From positions 682,001 to 746,000 of the forward strand of contig NZ_JAHTBN010000002.1 in the NCBI RefSeq assembly GCF_019166065.1: a stretch of 64,000 nt of DNA, written 5' to 3'. The notes beneath the pieces were generated by a model. It ran no database searches. It was given only the letters and a program-made list of their open reading frames with translations, and was not told the DNA's origin. How positions within the stretch are numbered: position 1 is the first letter of the stretch; each line of letters begins with the position of its first letter. Made by a program: the position numbers and the translations under genes. Of this stretch, positions 8,017-15,615 are shown one piece after another. This DNA comes from Candidimonas humi (GTDB lineage: Bacteria; Pseudomonadota; Gammaproteobacteria; Burkholderiales; Burkholderiaceae_B).

Positions 8017-8745
8017 ATGCCTTGTGCTGATGATCAAGTAAGCGCGGTCCGTCGCGCTCTCGACTTGCTGGATGCTTTTGGCATAGACGAGCCGCGGCTA
8101 AGCATGGCAGAGCTTGCCCGGCGTGTCGGATTGCCGAAGACTTCTGCGTTGCGGCTGGCCCGGACGCTGGCGGCAAGCGGCTACTTGGTCCAGACCGAGA
8201 AAAGGGATTGGCGCCTGGGGCCATCCACGGCGTGGCTGGCGACCCGTTATCAGATGGCCTTCGATCTGAAGGGGGCCGTGCGCCCCGCCTTGCATGCCTT
8301 GGCCCAGGCAACTCATCGGCCCGCGACTTTTTTCGTGCGCGAAGGCGAGGCGCGCATCCGGCTGATGAGGGTTGAAGCGGACGCGGATTCTCGTGCCGCC
8401 CCCGTCGGAGAACAACTCCCGCTGGACAAGGGGTCTCCCGGCAAGGTCATCCTGGCGTTTCTCGGGAAACGAGGAAAGCTCTTTGATGACATCCGCCAGC
8501 GCGGCTATCACATCACCATCGGAGAAGCGCGTAAACCATTTGCCAGCGTTTCCGCGCCAGTTTTCGGCGTCGGGTGGTCCGTGATAGGGGCCATCAATAT
8601 ATCTTGCGCCAGCGAAGGCGCCTCGGAGCCCGTGCTTGAAGCCTACGCATCCGCTGTCGTGGCCGCGGGGCGCAGTCTTTCCTCTGCCCTGATGCGCTGG
8701 GACGACAAAACAGTCAAGCCGCCAAAGAGCTATTGGCACCCGTAG
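8017..8745 (+). CDS. IclR-family transcriptional regulator, controls divergent Bug-Bug-SMP30-LigI-like operon
   Basis: 242 aa from the ATG at 8017, preceded by GGGAG eight bases upstream. A start at 7972 is possible but would translate through the candidate operator. N-terminal winged helix-turn-helix (AELARRVGLPKTSALRLART, about residues 28-50) and an IclR effector domain (GEQLPLDKGSPGKVILAFL). The paralogue at 3240 shares nearly every conserved block and the same length and orientation relative to a Bug-led operon. The likely ligand is the lactone-derived acid handled by the divergent operon. Confidence 0.9.
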   Translation: MPCADDQVSAVRRALDLLDAFGIDEPRLSMAELARRVGLPKTSALRLARTLAASGYLVQTEKRDWRLGPSTAWLATRYQMAFDLKGAVRPALHALAQATHRPATFFVREGEARIRLMRVEADADSRAAPVGEQLPLDKGSPGKVILAFLGKRGKLFDDIRQRGYHITIGEARKPFASVSAPVFGVGWSVIGAINISCASEGASEPVLEAYASAVVAAGRSLSSALMRWDDKTVKPPKSYWHP

Positions 8746-8805
8746 GGGTCAGGCGCAAAGCTTGAGGTGAACACGGCAGCCCCATATGTGAATCGCAATG
8801 CTGCC

Positions 8806-8890
8806 TGCCGCTCTTGCGCATGAGCCCCGGTTCGCCCCAGTGGGTTGCCTGTCCCTACGTGACCCGGATTCCCAGGCAATAAGAGCGGCA
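8806..8890. repeat. Nested inverted repeat in convergent intergenic gap
   Basis: Outer arms of 10 bp (TGCCGCTCTT at 8806-8815 and its complement at 8881-8890) enclose a second pair, TTGCCTG (8845-8851) and CAGGCAA (8873-8879). The pair sits between the 3' ends of the IclR gene and the M20 hydrolase gene, where a two-way terminator would be expected, but no T-run follows on either strand. It may instead be a decayed repeat element. Confidence 0.4.
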
Positions 8891-8936
8891 TTGCCTACGG
8901 GCGGATGTCGAGGTCCGGCGCACCGTGCAAGAAACC

Positions 8937-10166
8937 TTAAAAGGCGCCGGCCTCCGTCAGCAGCACGTTGGCCAATACCGAAGCCCCCTGCGCCAGGTGC
9001 CGCGGTTCGGCATATTCCTGTTCGTTGTGGCTGAGGCCGTGGCGGCACGGCACGAAGATCATCGCCGAAGGCGCGACATACGACAGGTTGACGGCGTCGT
9101 GGCCGGCGCCGCTGCACATGTCCAGGCTCGGCAGGCCCAGGTCCAGGCTGGCCTGGCGCACCCGGTCCACGCAGCCGGGGTCGAATTGTATGGGCTGGTA
9201 GGCCGCCACGCGCTCAATGTCGATCTCGATGTTTTGCGCCTGCGCGTGCCCGTTGCAGATTTCGACGACCTTGCCGGCCAGGAAGTCCAGGCTCTTCAGG
9301 TCGGGATGGCGCAGGTCCACGCTGAACACCACATGCCCCGGTATGGTGCTGGGCGAGTTGGGGCGGCAGTTTATGTGCCCGACGGTCATGCGGGTGATGT
9401 CGTCGTAGCTGCGTCCGAGTTCGACGAGCGCCGTGATGATCCCCGCGGCACACGCCAGCGCGTCCCTGCGTACTTGCATGGGCGTGGTGCCGGCGTGGGA
9501 TTCGTATCCCGTCAGCGTCACGTCGTATTCGTACAGGCCTTGCACGCCGGTCACCACGCCCAGCGGCACGGCGGCGGCTTCCAGTATCGGCCCTTGCTCT
9601 ATATGGGCTTCGTAGTAGGCCCGGGGCCGCTCGCGAAACAGCGGTGTATTGGAAAACCCCGTCCTGTCGAGTTCTTCGCCCAGCGTGACGCCGGTCGTCA
9701 TGCAGGGGCGGCCGCGGGCGAATGCCAGCTCGGCGCGGCCGGCATAGACTGCCGAACCCAGTACGCCAGGGGTGAAGCGCGAGCCTTCTTCGTTGGTCCA
9801 GGCCACCACTTCGATCGGGTGCCGGGTGCTTATGCCGAGCTCGTTATAGCGGCGCAGCGCCTCCAGGCCGGCCAGCACGCCGTACACGCCATCGAAGCGG
9901 CCGCCCAGCGGCTGGGTATCGAGATGGCTGCCGCACAGCACGGGCGGCGCATCCGGATCGGCGCCCGCGCGCCGCGCGTATATATTGCCGACTTCGTCGG
10001 TATAGACCTGGCATCCGGCTTCCCCACACCATTGCATGAAAAGGCGGCGGCCGGCCACATCGTCATCGCTCAGCGTCAGGCGGCAACTGCCGCCGTTGGC
10101 GGTGCGGCCGATCTCGGCCATTTCCATCAATGAATTCCACAGCCGCTGTTCGTCCACGGTAATCAA
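8937..10166 (-). CDS. M20-family N-carbamoyl-L-amino-acid / allantoate amidohydrolase
   Basis: 409 aa, the normal size for the carbamoylase/ureidoglycolate branch of M20 metallopeptidases. Metal ligands are visible: His81 and Asp83 (GSHLDT), Asp92 (GGRFDGVYG), Glu126-Glu127 (WTNEEGSRF), and a C-terminal SGAGHDAVNL. These enzymes hydrolyse N-carbamoyl-amino acids, allantoate, ureidoglycolate or beta-ureidopropionate, releasing ammonia and CO2 or an amino acid. No hydantoinase or purine genes are adjacent, so the substrate is open. It is transcribed alone or after yghU (122-base gap with a stem-loop). Confidence 0.88.
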   Translation of the reverse strand: MITVDEQRLWNSLMEMAEIGRTANGGSCRLTLSDDDVAGRRLFMQWCGEAGCQVYTDEVGNIYARRAGADPDAPPVLCGSHLDTQPLGGRFDGVYGVLAGLEALRRYNELGISTRHPIEVVAWTNEEGSRFTPGVLGSAVYAGRAELAFARGRPCMTTGVTLGEELDRTGFSNTPLFRERPRAYYEAHIEQGPILEAAAVPLGVVTGVQGLYEYDVTLTGYESHAGTTPMQVRRDALACAAGIITALVELGRSYDDITRMTVGHINCRPNSPSTIPGHVVFSVDLRHPDLKSLDFLAGKVVEICNGHAQAQNIEIDIERVAAYQPIQFDPGCVDRVRQASLDLGLPSLDMCSGAGHDAVNLSYVAPSAMIFVPCRHGLSHNEQEYAEPRHLAQGASVLANVLLTEAGAF

Positions 10167-10217
10167 GATGTGCGCTCCTGCCGATGGCGGCTTTCGATCC
10201 TTGCCTGGTGTTGCCCA

Positions 10218-10253
10218 CAGCCCGGCGGGCGACGGGTCGCGACAGCCGGGCTG
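10218..10253. terminator. Stem-loop between yghU and M20 hydrolase gene (possible terminator)
   Basis: Nine-base perfect arms CAGCCCGGC (10218-10226) and GCCGGGCTG (10245-10253) with an 18-base loop. On the plus strand it is followed by TTCTTTTTG, but the genes here run on the minus strand, where no T-run follows. It may weaken read-through from yghU or mark mRNA ends; a classic intrinsic terminator for the minus strand is not shown. Confidence 0.35.
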
Positions 10254-10288
10254 CGGTTCTTTTTGTGCGGCGGCAAGCTATGCCGGGC

Positions 10289-11167
10289 CTATGCCTGCCC
10301 CGCGGCCAGCTTGTCCTGCGTCTTCGTATCGAAGTCGCTGGCGTCGTGACGTTCGTGCAACTGGCTGGCCGGATCGCCCGACAGGCGGTTTACCTTGCGG
10401 CCGCGCACGACTGCCGGCCTTGCAAGGATAGTGTCGGCCCAGCGCTGCACATTCTTGTAGTCCTGCACCGCCAGGAATTCCGCTGCGCCGTACTGCCAGC
10501 CCTTGACCAGGCCTCCGTACCAGGGAAAGACCGCGATGTCGGCGATCGTGTAGTCGCCGCCGCCCAGGTATTCGCTTTCGGCCAGGCGCCGATCGAGCAC
10601 GTCGAGCTGGCGCTTGACCTCCATCGCGTAGCGGTCGATGGCGTATTCATACTTGACCGGCGCATAGGCATAAAAGTGGCCGAAGCCACCGCCCAGATAG
10701 GGCGCGCTGCCCATCTGCCAGAACAGCCACGACAGGCATTCGGCCCGCGCCGGCTGCTCGGTCGGCAGCAGGGCGCCGAATTTCTCGGCCAGGTAGACCA
10801 GGATGGCGCCCGATTCGAACACGCGTATCGGTTTCGGGCCGGAGCGGTCCAGCAGCGCAGGTATCTTGGAGTTCGGATTGATCGCGACGAAGCCGCTGCC
10901 GAACTGATCGCCTTCGCTGATGCGGATCAGCCAGGCGTCATATTCCGCCCCGGTATAGCCCAGCGCCAGCAGCTCTTCGAGCATGATCGTGACTTTCTGG
11001 CCGTTGGGCGTGCCCAGCGAGTAGAGCTGCAGCGGGTGGCGCCCGACGGGCAGTTCCTTGTCGTGCGTCGGGCCTGCAATGGGCCTGTTGATGCTGGCAA
11101 AGCGTCCGCCGCTGGGTTTGTTCCAGGTCCAGACTTTTGGGGGGATGTATTCGGGAGTGTCGGCCAT
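10289..11167 (-). CDS. yghU: Glutathione S-transferase / disulfide-bond oxidoreductase YghU
   Basis: 292 aa, matching the long N-terminal extension form typical of YghU. Seen: extension YIPPKVWTWNKPSGG, thioredoxin-fold domain with LYSLGTPNGQKVTIMLEELL (about 47-67), the cis-Pro and glutathione contact NPNSKIPALLD and the ES motif in VFESGAILVYLAEKFG. The all-helical C-terminal domain follows from about residue 140. Known family members bind two glutathiones and reduce organic disulfides and peroxides in the cytoplasm. It is probably a housekeeping stress gene, unrelated to its catabolic neighbours. Confidence 0.93.
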   Translation of the reverse strand: MADTPEYIPPKVWTWNKPSGGRFASINRPIAGPTHDKELPVGRHPLQLYSLGTPNGQKVTIMLEELLALGYTGAEYDAWLIRISEGDQFGSGFVAINPNSKIPALLDRSGPKPIRVFESGAILVYLAEKFGALLPTEQPARAECLSWLFWQMGSAPYLGGGFGHFYAYAPVKYEYAIDRYAMEVKRQLDVLDRRLAESEYLGGGDYTIADIAVFPWYGGLVKGWQYGAAEFLAVQDYKNVQRWADTILARPAVVRGRKVNRLSGDPASQLHERHDASDFDTKTQDKLAAGQA

Positions 11168-11373
11168 GCTTGGTTCTCCGTGATTGCGGCTAAGGCCCGG
11201 TGGCGCGTCGGCAAGGCATCCATGCCGATCGACAGGAACAGGGCGCTTTTGCCTTTGTTCGATCTCTCAGAAAATAGCACAATCCGGTGATCGGAGCCTG
11301 GCGCACAGGGCGACCTGTACATGCTCTTGCGCGATGAAGCCCGGCTATATGCAACGCCGCCGGGAACCCCGGT

Positions 11374-12309
11374 TCATGCGGGAAATCGCTGCTCCCATTC
11401 CTCGACTTCGGCCAGCCCCAGGTAGGCGTTGTATTCGGCGGCACTCAGCATGCGGCCGCGCATCGCGCCGGTATTGCCGTCCTCCCGCAAGTGCTTCAGC
11501 GCCTCGCGCATCGTGAAGCCCAGGCTGGTACGGATCAGGGACGGGTAGATGGCCAGGGCGATGCCCAGGGATTGCAGCTCCGTCGAGCCCAGGCCGGCCA
11601 AGGGGCCGCCGGTATCCAGATTAAATATGCAAGGGGCCTCCACGGCCTGTGTCACGCGGCGGATTTCATCCAGGACCCGTTCGCCGGCCTTCAGTTCGAC
11701 GAACACCGCGTCCACGCCTGCCTGGGCAAATGCGCGGGCGCGCCGAATGGCTTCGTCCAGGCCCAGCGACGCCGCGCAGTCCGTGCGCGCGATGACGAGC
11801 AGCCCGGCACTGTCGCGCGCCGCAACCGCCGCGGCGATGCGGGCGACTGCCGTTTCGAATGGCAGGACCGCGCGCGCGCCCGCGAATTGAGCGCAGCGCT
11901 TCGGCGATTGCTGGTCTTCGATATGGATGGCGGCCACGCCGGCGGCCTCGAATTCTTCGACGGTGCGACGCACGGCGGCGGCGCCGCCGTAACCCGTGTC
12001 GGCGTCGCAGATGAGGGGAAGATCCACGCAGGCGGCGATGCGCCGGGCATGCGCGCTGATCATGGAAAGGTCGACCAGGCCTACGTCGGGCCGTCCCAGC
12101 AGGCTGGCCGAAACCCCGTTGCCGGTCATGTAGACGGCTTCGAAGCCCGCGTGCTGCACCATGCGCGCGCCGTATGCGTCGTAGATGCCCGGCGCGATCA
12201 GGCTGGGCGCGTCCCGGCCCGCCCGCGACAGGCGTTCGCGCAGCGCGCGGCGCAGGCGCGCCGGCTTGTCCGATAATGGGTATCCGGCCTTTTCGGGTTG
12301 CGAGCTCAT
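11374..12309 (-). CDS. Isocitrate lyase/PEP mutase superfamily lyase (2,3-dimethylmalate lyase or methylisocitrate lyase-like)
   Basis: 311 aa from ATG 12309, which overlaps the stop of the hydratase small subunit by four bases (ATGA), so the two are translationally coupled. Seen: GIYDAYGARMVQHAGFEA, the metal motif CDADTGYGG (Asp102, Asp104), HIEDQQSPKRC with Cys139 in the K-R-C position used by lyases of this family, and ARTDCAA. The catalytic Cys argues for a C-C lyase rather than the oxaloacetate decarboxylase or phosphonomutase branches. With an aconitase-type hydratase in the operon the closest described scheme is dimethylmaleate to dimethylmalate to propionate plus pyruvate; citramalate or methylisocitrate are alternatives. 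Confidence 0.82.
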   Translation of the reverse strand: MSSQPEKAGYPLSDKPARLRRALRERLSRAGRDAPSLIAPGIYDAYGARMVQHAGFEAVYMTGNGVSASLLGRPDVGLVDLSMISAHARRIAACVDLPLICDADTGYGGAAAVRRTVEEFEAAGVAAIHIEDQQSPKRCAQFAGARAVLPFETAVARIAAAVAARDSAGLLVIARTDCAASLGLDEAIRRARAFAQAGVDAVFVELKAGERVLDEIRRVTQAVEAPCIFNLDTGGPLAGLGSTELQSLGIALAIYPSLIRTSLGFTMREALKHLREDGNTGAMRGRMLSAAEYNAYLGLAEVEEWEQRFPA

Positions 12310-12824
12310 TGGGCGATTTTCCAGTCCGGGTGTTTGCGTAAAAAGGGAATCAAGCCGCCTTCCCGCAGGATGGCGCGGATCTGCGCCGGCAGGGGGCGCA
12401 GCGCCTGGTGAATGCCGCGGGACGGCACGAGAAACTTGCCGTTCGCGGTATCTATGGCGACCTCGTCTCCCTCGGCCAGCCCGGATGTGTCGCATTCGAC
12501 GACGAGCAGGCCGTTGTTGATCGCATTGCGGAAGAACTGCCTGCCGAAGGACGGCGCGATGATGGCGGCCACGCCGAGGCGGTGCAGGATGTGGACCGCC
12601 TGTTCGCGCGACGAATTGATACCGAAGTGGCGTCCGGCGGCGATGATGCCGCCCTTGGCATAGCGCGCGGCGAATCCCGGCGACACGCCCTCGAAGGCTC
12701 GCGAGGCGATGTAGGCTTCGTCTTTGCCGGGCAGGTACTTGCCCGAGCAGTGCACATCCGTGTTGACATCGTCGCCCAGCACGTAGACGCGGCCCGCCAC
12801 AATATCGATACTGGCATCAGGCAT
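12306..12824 (-). CDS. Aconitase-family hydratase, small subunit (LeuD-like)
   Basis: 172 aa. The swivel domain of the isopropylmalate isomerase / homoaconitase / dimethylmaleate hydratase group. Seen: VYVLGDDVNTDVHCSGKYL near the N-terminus and the substrate-recognition loop GRHFGINSSREQAV, in which NSSREQA matches the family pattern and the preceding residues set specificity. Its ATG overlaps the large-subunit end by eight bases (12817-12824) and its stop overlaps the lyase start. The linkage to an isocitrate-lyase-family enzyme, not to leuB, argues against a leucine biosynthetic role. Confidence 0.87.
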   Translation of the reverse strand: MPDASIDIVAGRVYVLGDDVNTDVHCSGKYLPGKDEAYIASRAFEGVSPGFAARYAKGGIIAAGRHFGINSSREQAVHILHRLGVAAIIAPSFGRQFFRNAINNGLLVVECDTSGLAEGDEVAIDTANGKFLVPSRGIHQALRPLPAQIRAILREGGLIPFLRKHPDWKIAQ

Positions 12825-14103
12825 GATCCGGCCTCCATTGTCCGCCCGCGACTTCGCGGGGATCGGTGATATAGCCTGTCAGCGCCGAGGCTGCCACCGT
12901 GGCAGCGGAACCGAGCCAGATCTCGGCCTTGTCATTGCCCAGGCGGCCCTTGAAGTTGCGGTTGGCGCTGGAAATGGCGACCTCGTGATCGCCCGGAATG
13001 AGATGGTTGGTAATGCCGACGCAGGTGCCGCAACCGGCCGCCTCGAAAGAAGCGCCGGCCATGGTCAGGATCTCGATCAGGCCTTCGCGCGCGGCGTCCA
13101 GGTAGATGCGGCGCGAGGCGGGCGTGACGATCATGCGGACGCCCGGCGCCAGCTTGCGCCCCTTCAGGATCGAGGCCGCCTGGCGAATGTCGTCCAGGCG
13201 GCCGTTGGTGCAGGTGCCGATCAGGGCGAAGTTGATCTTCTGCCGGGCAACGTCGGTGACGGGCACCACGTCGTCCACTTCATGCCGGCGCGCTATCTGC
13301 GGAGCCAATGCCGAGGCGTCGATGGTCACGCGCTGCGCATACTTGGCGCCGGGGTCCGCCGCCACCGGTTTCGGCGGCCGTGCGCCGTGGGCGGCCAGCC
13401 AGGCCAGGGTTTTTTCGTCGGCCTCCAGCAGGGCGGCCTTGGCGCCCAGTTCCGCCGCATGATTGGCCAGCGTCATGCGATCGTCGATGTCCATCGCCGC
13501 GACGGCCGTACCCGTGTATTCGAGGGCCTGGTAATTCAGGCCTTCGGCGCCGAACCTGCCCAGCATGTGCAGGGTCACATCCTTGGCCCAGACGCCGGGC
13601 TGCAGTTGCCCTTGCAGTTCTATGCGCACCGATTCGGGTACGCGCAGCCATACTTTGCCGGTGGCCATGACCGCAGTGACATCGGTGCCCTCCACGCTGG
13701 TGCCGAAGGCGTTGAATGCGCCATATGTGACCGAGTGCGTGTCGGTGCCTACGACCAGGTCGCCGCAGGTCAGGTGGCCGCCTTCGGGCAGAACCTGGTG
13801 GCAGATGCCGTCGCCGATGTCGTATAACGGGCTGCCATGCGTGCCCGCGAATTCGCGCATGGCCGTATGGGCCTGAGCGGCAGCGAGATTGGGCGGCGGC
13901 GAGTAATGGTCCAGCACCCATGCCGTGCGCGGCGCGAAAGGCAGAGGGGCTTCGGCCATTTTGTCTATCATGCGCATGGCGTTGGGGGCGCGGGCGTCGT
14001 GGACCATGGAAAAGTCCACATCGGCGATCACGATGTCGCCGACCTGGACTTGATCCAGGCCCGCGTGCCGGGCGAGGATTTTTTCAGCGATTGTCGAGGG
14101 CAT
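12817..14103 (-). CDS. Aconitase-family hydratase, large [4Fe-4S] subunit (LeuC-like)
   Basis: 428 aa. The three iron-sulfur ligands are visible as Cys298 (IGTCTNGR), Cys358 and Cys361 (AAGCGTCVG). Other family marks: VVGTDTHSVTYGAFNAFGTS and GRFGAEGLNYQALEYTG. It dehydrates/hydrates a branched 2-hydroxydicarboxylate together with the small subunit encoded immediately downstream. The length suits the archaeal-type LeuC/dimethylmaleate hydratase DmdA group, which is shorter than E. coli LeuC. The upstream Bug gene is separated by a MITE-like insertion but lies on the same strand. Confidence 0.9.
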   Translation of the reverse strand: MPSTIAEKILARHAGLDQVQVGDIVIADVDFSMVHDARAPNAMRMIDKMAEAPLPFAPRTAWVLDHYSPPPNLAAAQAHTAMREFAGTHGSPLYDIGDGICHQVLPEGGHLTCGDLVVGTDTHSVTYGAFNAFGTSVEGTDVTAVMATGKVWLRVPESVRIELQGQLQPGVWAKDVTLHMLGRFGAEGLNYQALEYTGTAVAAMDIDDRMTLANHAAELGAKAALLEADEKTLAWLAAHGARPPKPVAADPGAKYAQRVTIDASALAPQIARRHEVDDVVPVTDVARQKINFALIGTCTNGRLDDIRQAASILKGRKLAPGVRMIVTPASRRIYLDAAREGLIEILTMAGASFEAAGCGTCVGITNHLIPGDHEVAISSANRNFKGRLGNDKAEIWLGSAATVAASALTGYITDPREVAGGQWRPDHA

Positions 14104-14178
14104 ATGGGCTATGGGAAAAGTGATGCATGGTTGGCGAGCTTGCTGGGCCTGCGGGTTTGCGTGAAAAGCCGTCGGGAT

Positions 14179-14448
14179 TAGGGCCTGTTCACACTAAAAG
14201 GGGTGCCACACTGGCGGGCAGAAACACGCCAGGCTAGGCGCGGGCGAGGCCGCGTGGCCGCCCCACGCAACGAGTCCGCAACGACGCATGGCGTGTTTCT
14301 GCCCGCCAGCCCGCAGGGTAGCCACAAAACAACCCGCCCCTCGGCGTTGCTCATGCTCGCCGTGGAACCACCACGGCTGCGCTTCGCGCCTTGATGGACA
14401 GCTTGTTTTGTGACCATGTGGTACCCCTTTTAGTGTGAACAGGCCCTA
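14179..14448. mobile_element. MITE-like element with 26-bp perfect terminal inverted repeats, about 270 bp
   Basis: The left end from 14179 (starting TAGGGCCTGTTCACAC) and the right end up to 14448 are perfect complements over 26 bases, and continue with single mismatches for about seven more. TA at both outer edges would fit a TA target duplication. A second inverted pair lies inside (21 bp: 14211-14231 and 14289-14309) plus a CACAAAACAA/TTGTTTTGTG pair. No transposase frame is present, so it is non-autonomous. It fills most of the 342-base gap between the Bug gene and the hydratase large-subunit gene (the other 75 bases, 14104-14178, show nothing). Its right end coincides with the Bug stop codon. 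Confidence 0.8.
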
Positions 14449-15435
14449 GTCCGCGCTGATGCCGATCTTCTTGACGAGATCGCCCCACTTCTTGCTTTCG
14501 CTGCGGATATATGCCGCGGTTTCCGCCGGGGTGGAGGGAGCGGGTTGCAGCCCCAGTTTCTCCAGCTTGGCCGAGACGCCGGGATCTTTCAAGGCCACTA
14601 CTATCGCCTTGTTCAATACCCGGATGACGTCGGCCGGCGTCTTTGCCGGAGCAACATAGGCATACCAGTTGTTTGCTTCGAACCCCGGGTAGCCCGATTC
14701 CGCGACGGTCGGCACATGGGGCAGCACGTCCATGCGGGACAATCCCGTGGTTGCGATCGCGCGCAGCTTGCCGGCCGCGATGAACTGGACTGCATCGGTG
14801 GGGCTGGCGAAGATCGCCCCCAGCCTGCCGCCCAGCAGATCGTTCATTGCCGGGGCGCCGCCACGATACGCGATGTGCTGGTTGTGCAGCCCCGCCACCG
14901 ATTTCAGCAGCTCGCCGGCCAGATGGCCGCTGCTGCCTATGCCCGACGACCCGAAGGACAGGCTCGAATGGGAAGCCTTGGCTTCGCGCACGTAGTCGGC
15001 AAGCGTGTGGATGTCGCTATGCGGATTGACCACCAGCACGTTGGAAAACTTGACCGCCAGGGAAATGGCTTCCATATCGGTTACCGGATCGTATTTCAGC
15101 TTGCTTATATGCTGGTTTACCGCAAGTGAGCCGATGGTGCCGAGCATGATGGTGTAGCCGTCAGGGGCCGACTTGAGCAAGTCGGCGGAGGCGATATTGC
15201 CTCCGGCGCCGGGGCGGTTCTCGATAATGATGTTCTGCTTCAGTTCTCTATTGAGAATGGGGGCCATCAGCCGCGCCACCGTGTCGGCGCTGCCGCCGGC
15301 GGCAAAACCCACGATCAGGTGGATGGGGCGGCTGGGAAAGCGGGTGGCGGCTCCCGCCGCGGGACTGCCGAGGAGAGTAAGCCCGCAGATCGCGGCAAAC
15401 GCGCCCAGGGCGCGACGCAATGTAGATGTTGTCAC
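14446..15435 (-). CDS. Bug/TctC-family periplasmic solute-binding protein (fourth), first gene of sigma-54 operon
   Basis: 329 aa from a GTG at 15435, preceded by AGGAGA at the right distance; no ATG fits as well. The signal peptide covers residues 1-30 (FAAICGLTLLGSPAAGAA). Hallmarks: PIHLIVGFAAGGSADTVARL, NIIIENRPGAGGNIASADLL and APDGYTIMLG. It precedes the hydratase and lyase genes and is expected to bind a methylated di- or tricarboxylate. Its TAG stop is formed at the junction with the MITE-like element (CTAGG on the opposite strand), so the original 3' end may have been altered; the C-terminal KKWGDLVKKIGI stretch looks complete. Confidence 0.9.
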   Translation of the reverse strand: MTTSTLRRALGAFAAICGLTLLGSPAAGAATRFPSRPIHLIVGFAAGGSADTVARLMAPILNRELKQNIIIENRPGAGGNIASADLLKSAPDGYTIMLGTIGSLAVNQHISKLKYDPVTDMEAISLAVKFSNVLVVNPHSDIHTLADYVREAKASHSSLSFGSSGIGSSGHLAGELLKSVAGLHNQHIAYRGGAPAMNDLLGGRLGAIFASPTDAVQFIAAGKLRAIATTGLSRMDVLPHVPTVAESGYPGFEANNWYAYVAPAKTPADVIRVLNKAIVVALKDPGVSAKLEKLGLQPAPSTPAETAAYIRSESKKWGDLVKKIGISAD

Positions 15436-15481
15436 TGATGTCTCCTGTCGTTATGGGTGAACTACTGGTAGACACATAAAA

Positions 15482-15497
15482 GCAATATCCATGCCAA
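15482..15497 (-). promoter_or_regulatory. Sigma-54 promoter for Bug-hydratase-lyase operon
   Basis: Read on the minus strand: TTGGCATGGATATTGCT. It has the GG (15495-15494) and GC (15483-15482) separated by exactly ten bases, in the context TGGCAT-N5-TTGC, which matches the -24/-12 consensus. A start about 12 bases downstream gives a leader of about 35 bases before the AGGAGA and GTG of the Bug gene. The divergent gene encodes a GAFTGA-type sigma-54 activator, which independently predicts such a promoter. Confidence 0.82.
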
Positions 15498-15558
15498 TAT
15501 TGTTCGACCTGCCTTTTCCCCCGCCATTGTGCGGCGTGATCCCTGTACATTGCAGTTT

Positions 15559-15597
15559 TGTTTCATATATGGAAGTAACATGTTTCATGTTTGAGAC
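15559..15597. promoter_or_regulatory. Candidate upstream activator sites for the PrpR-like protein
   Basis: Two adjacent imperfect dyads: TTTCATATATGGAA (15561-15574) and GTTTCATGTTTGAGAC (15582-15597). The octamer TGTTTCAT occurs in both (15559 and 15581). They lie about 80-115 bases upstream of the sigma-54 -12 element, a normal distance for enhancer-type sites, and just before the activator gene itself. Assignment to PrpR is inference. Confidence 0.5.
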
Positions 15598-15615
15598 GTT
15601 TCCATCCTGGCAAAT

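Noticed and set aside
12306-14103. leuCD for leucine biosynthesis
   Set aside because: No leuB or leuA nearby; the genes are coupled to an isocitrate-lyase-family lyase and a PrpR-controlled Bug gene.
14179-14448. Ordinary intrinsic terminator between Bug and hydratase genes
   Set aside because: The repeat arms are too long and far apart, there is no T-run, and edges with TA and internal inverted pairs fit a mobile element better.
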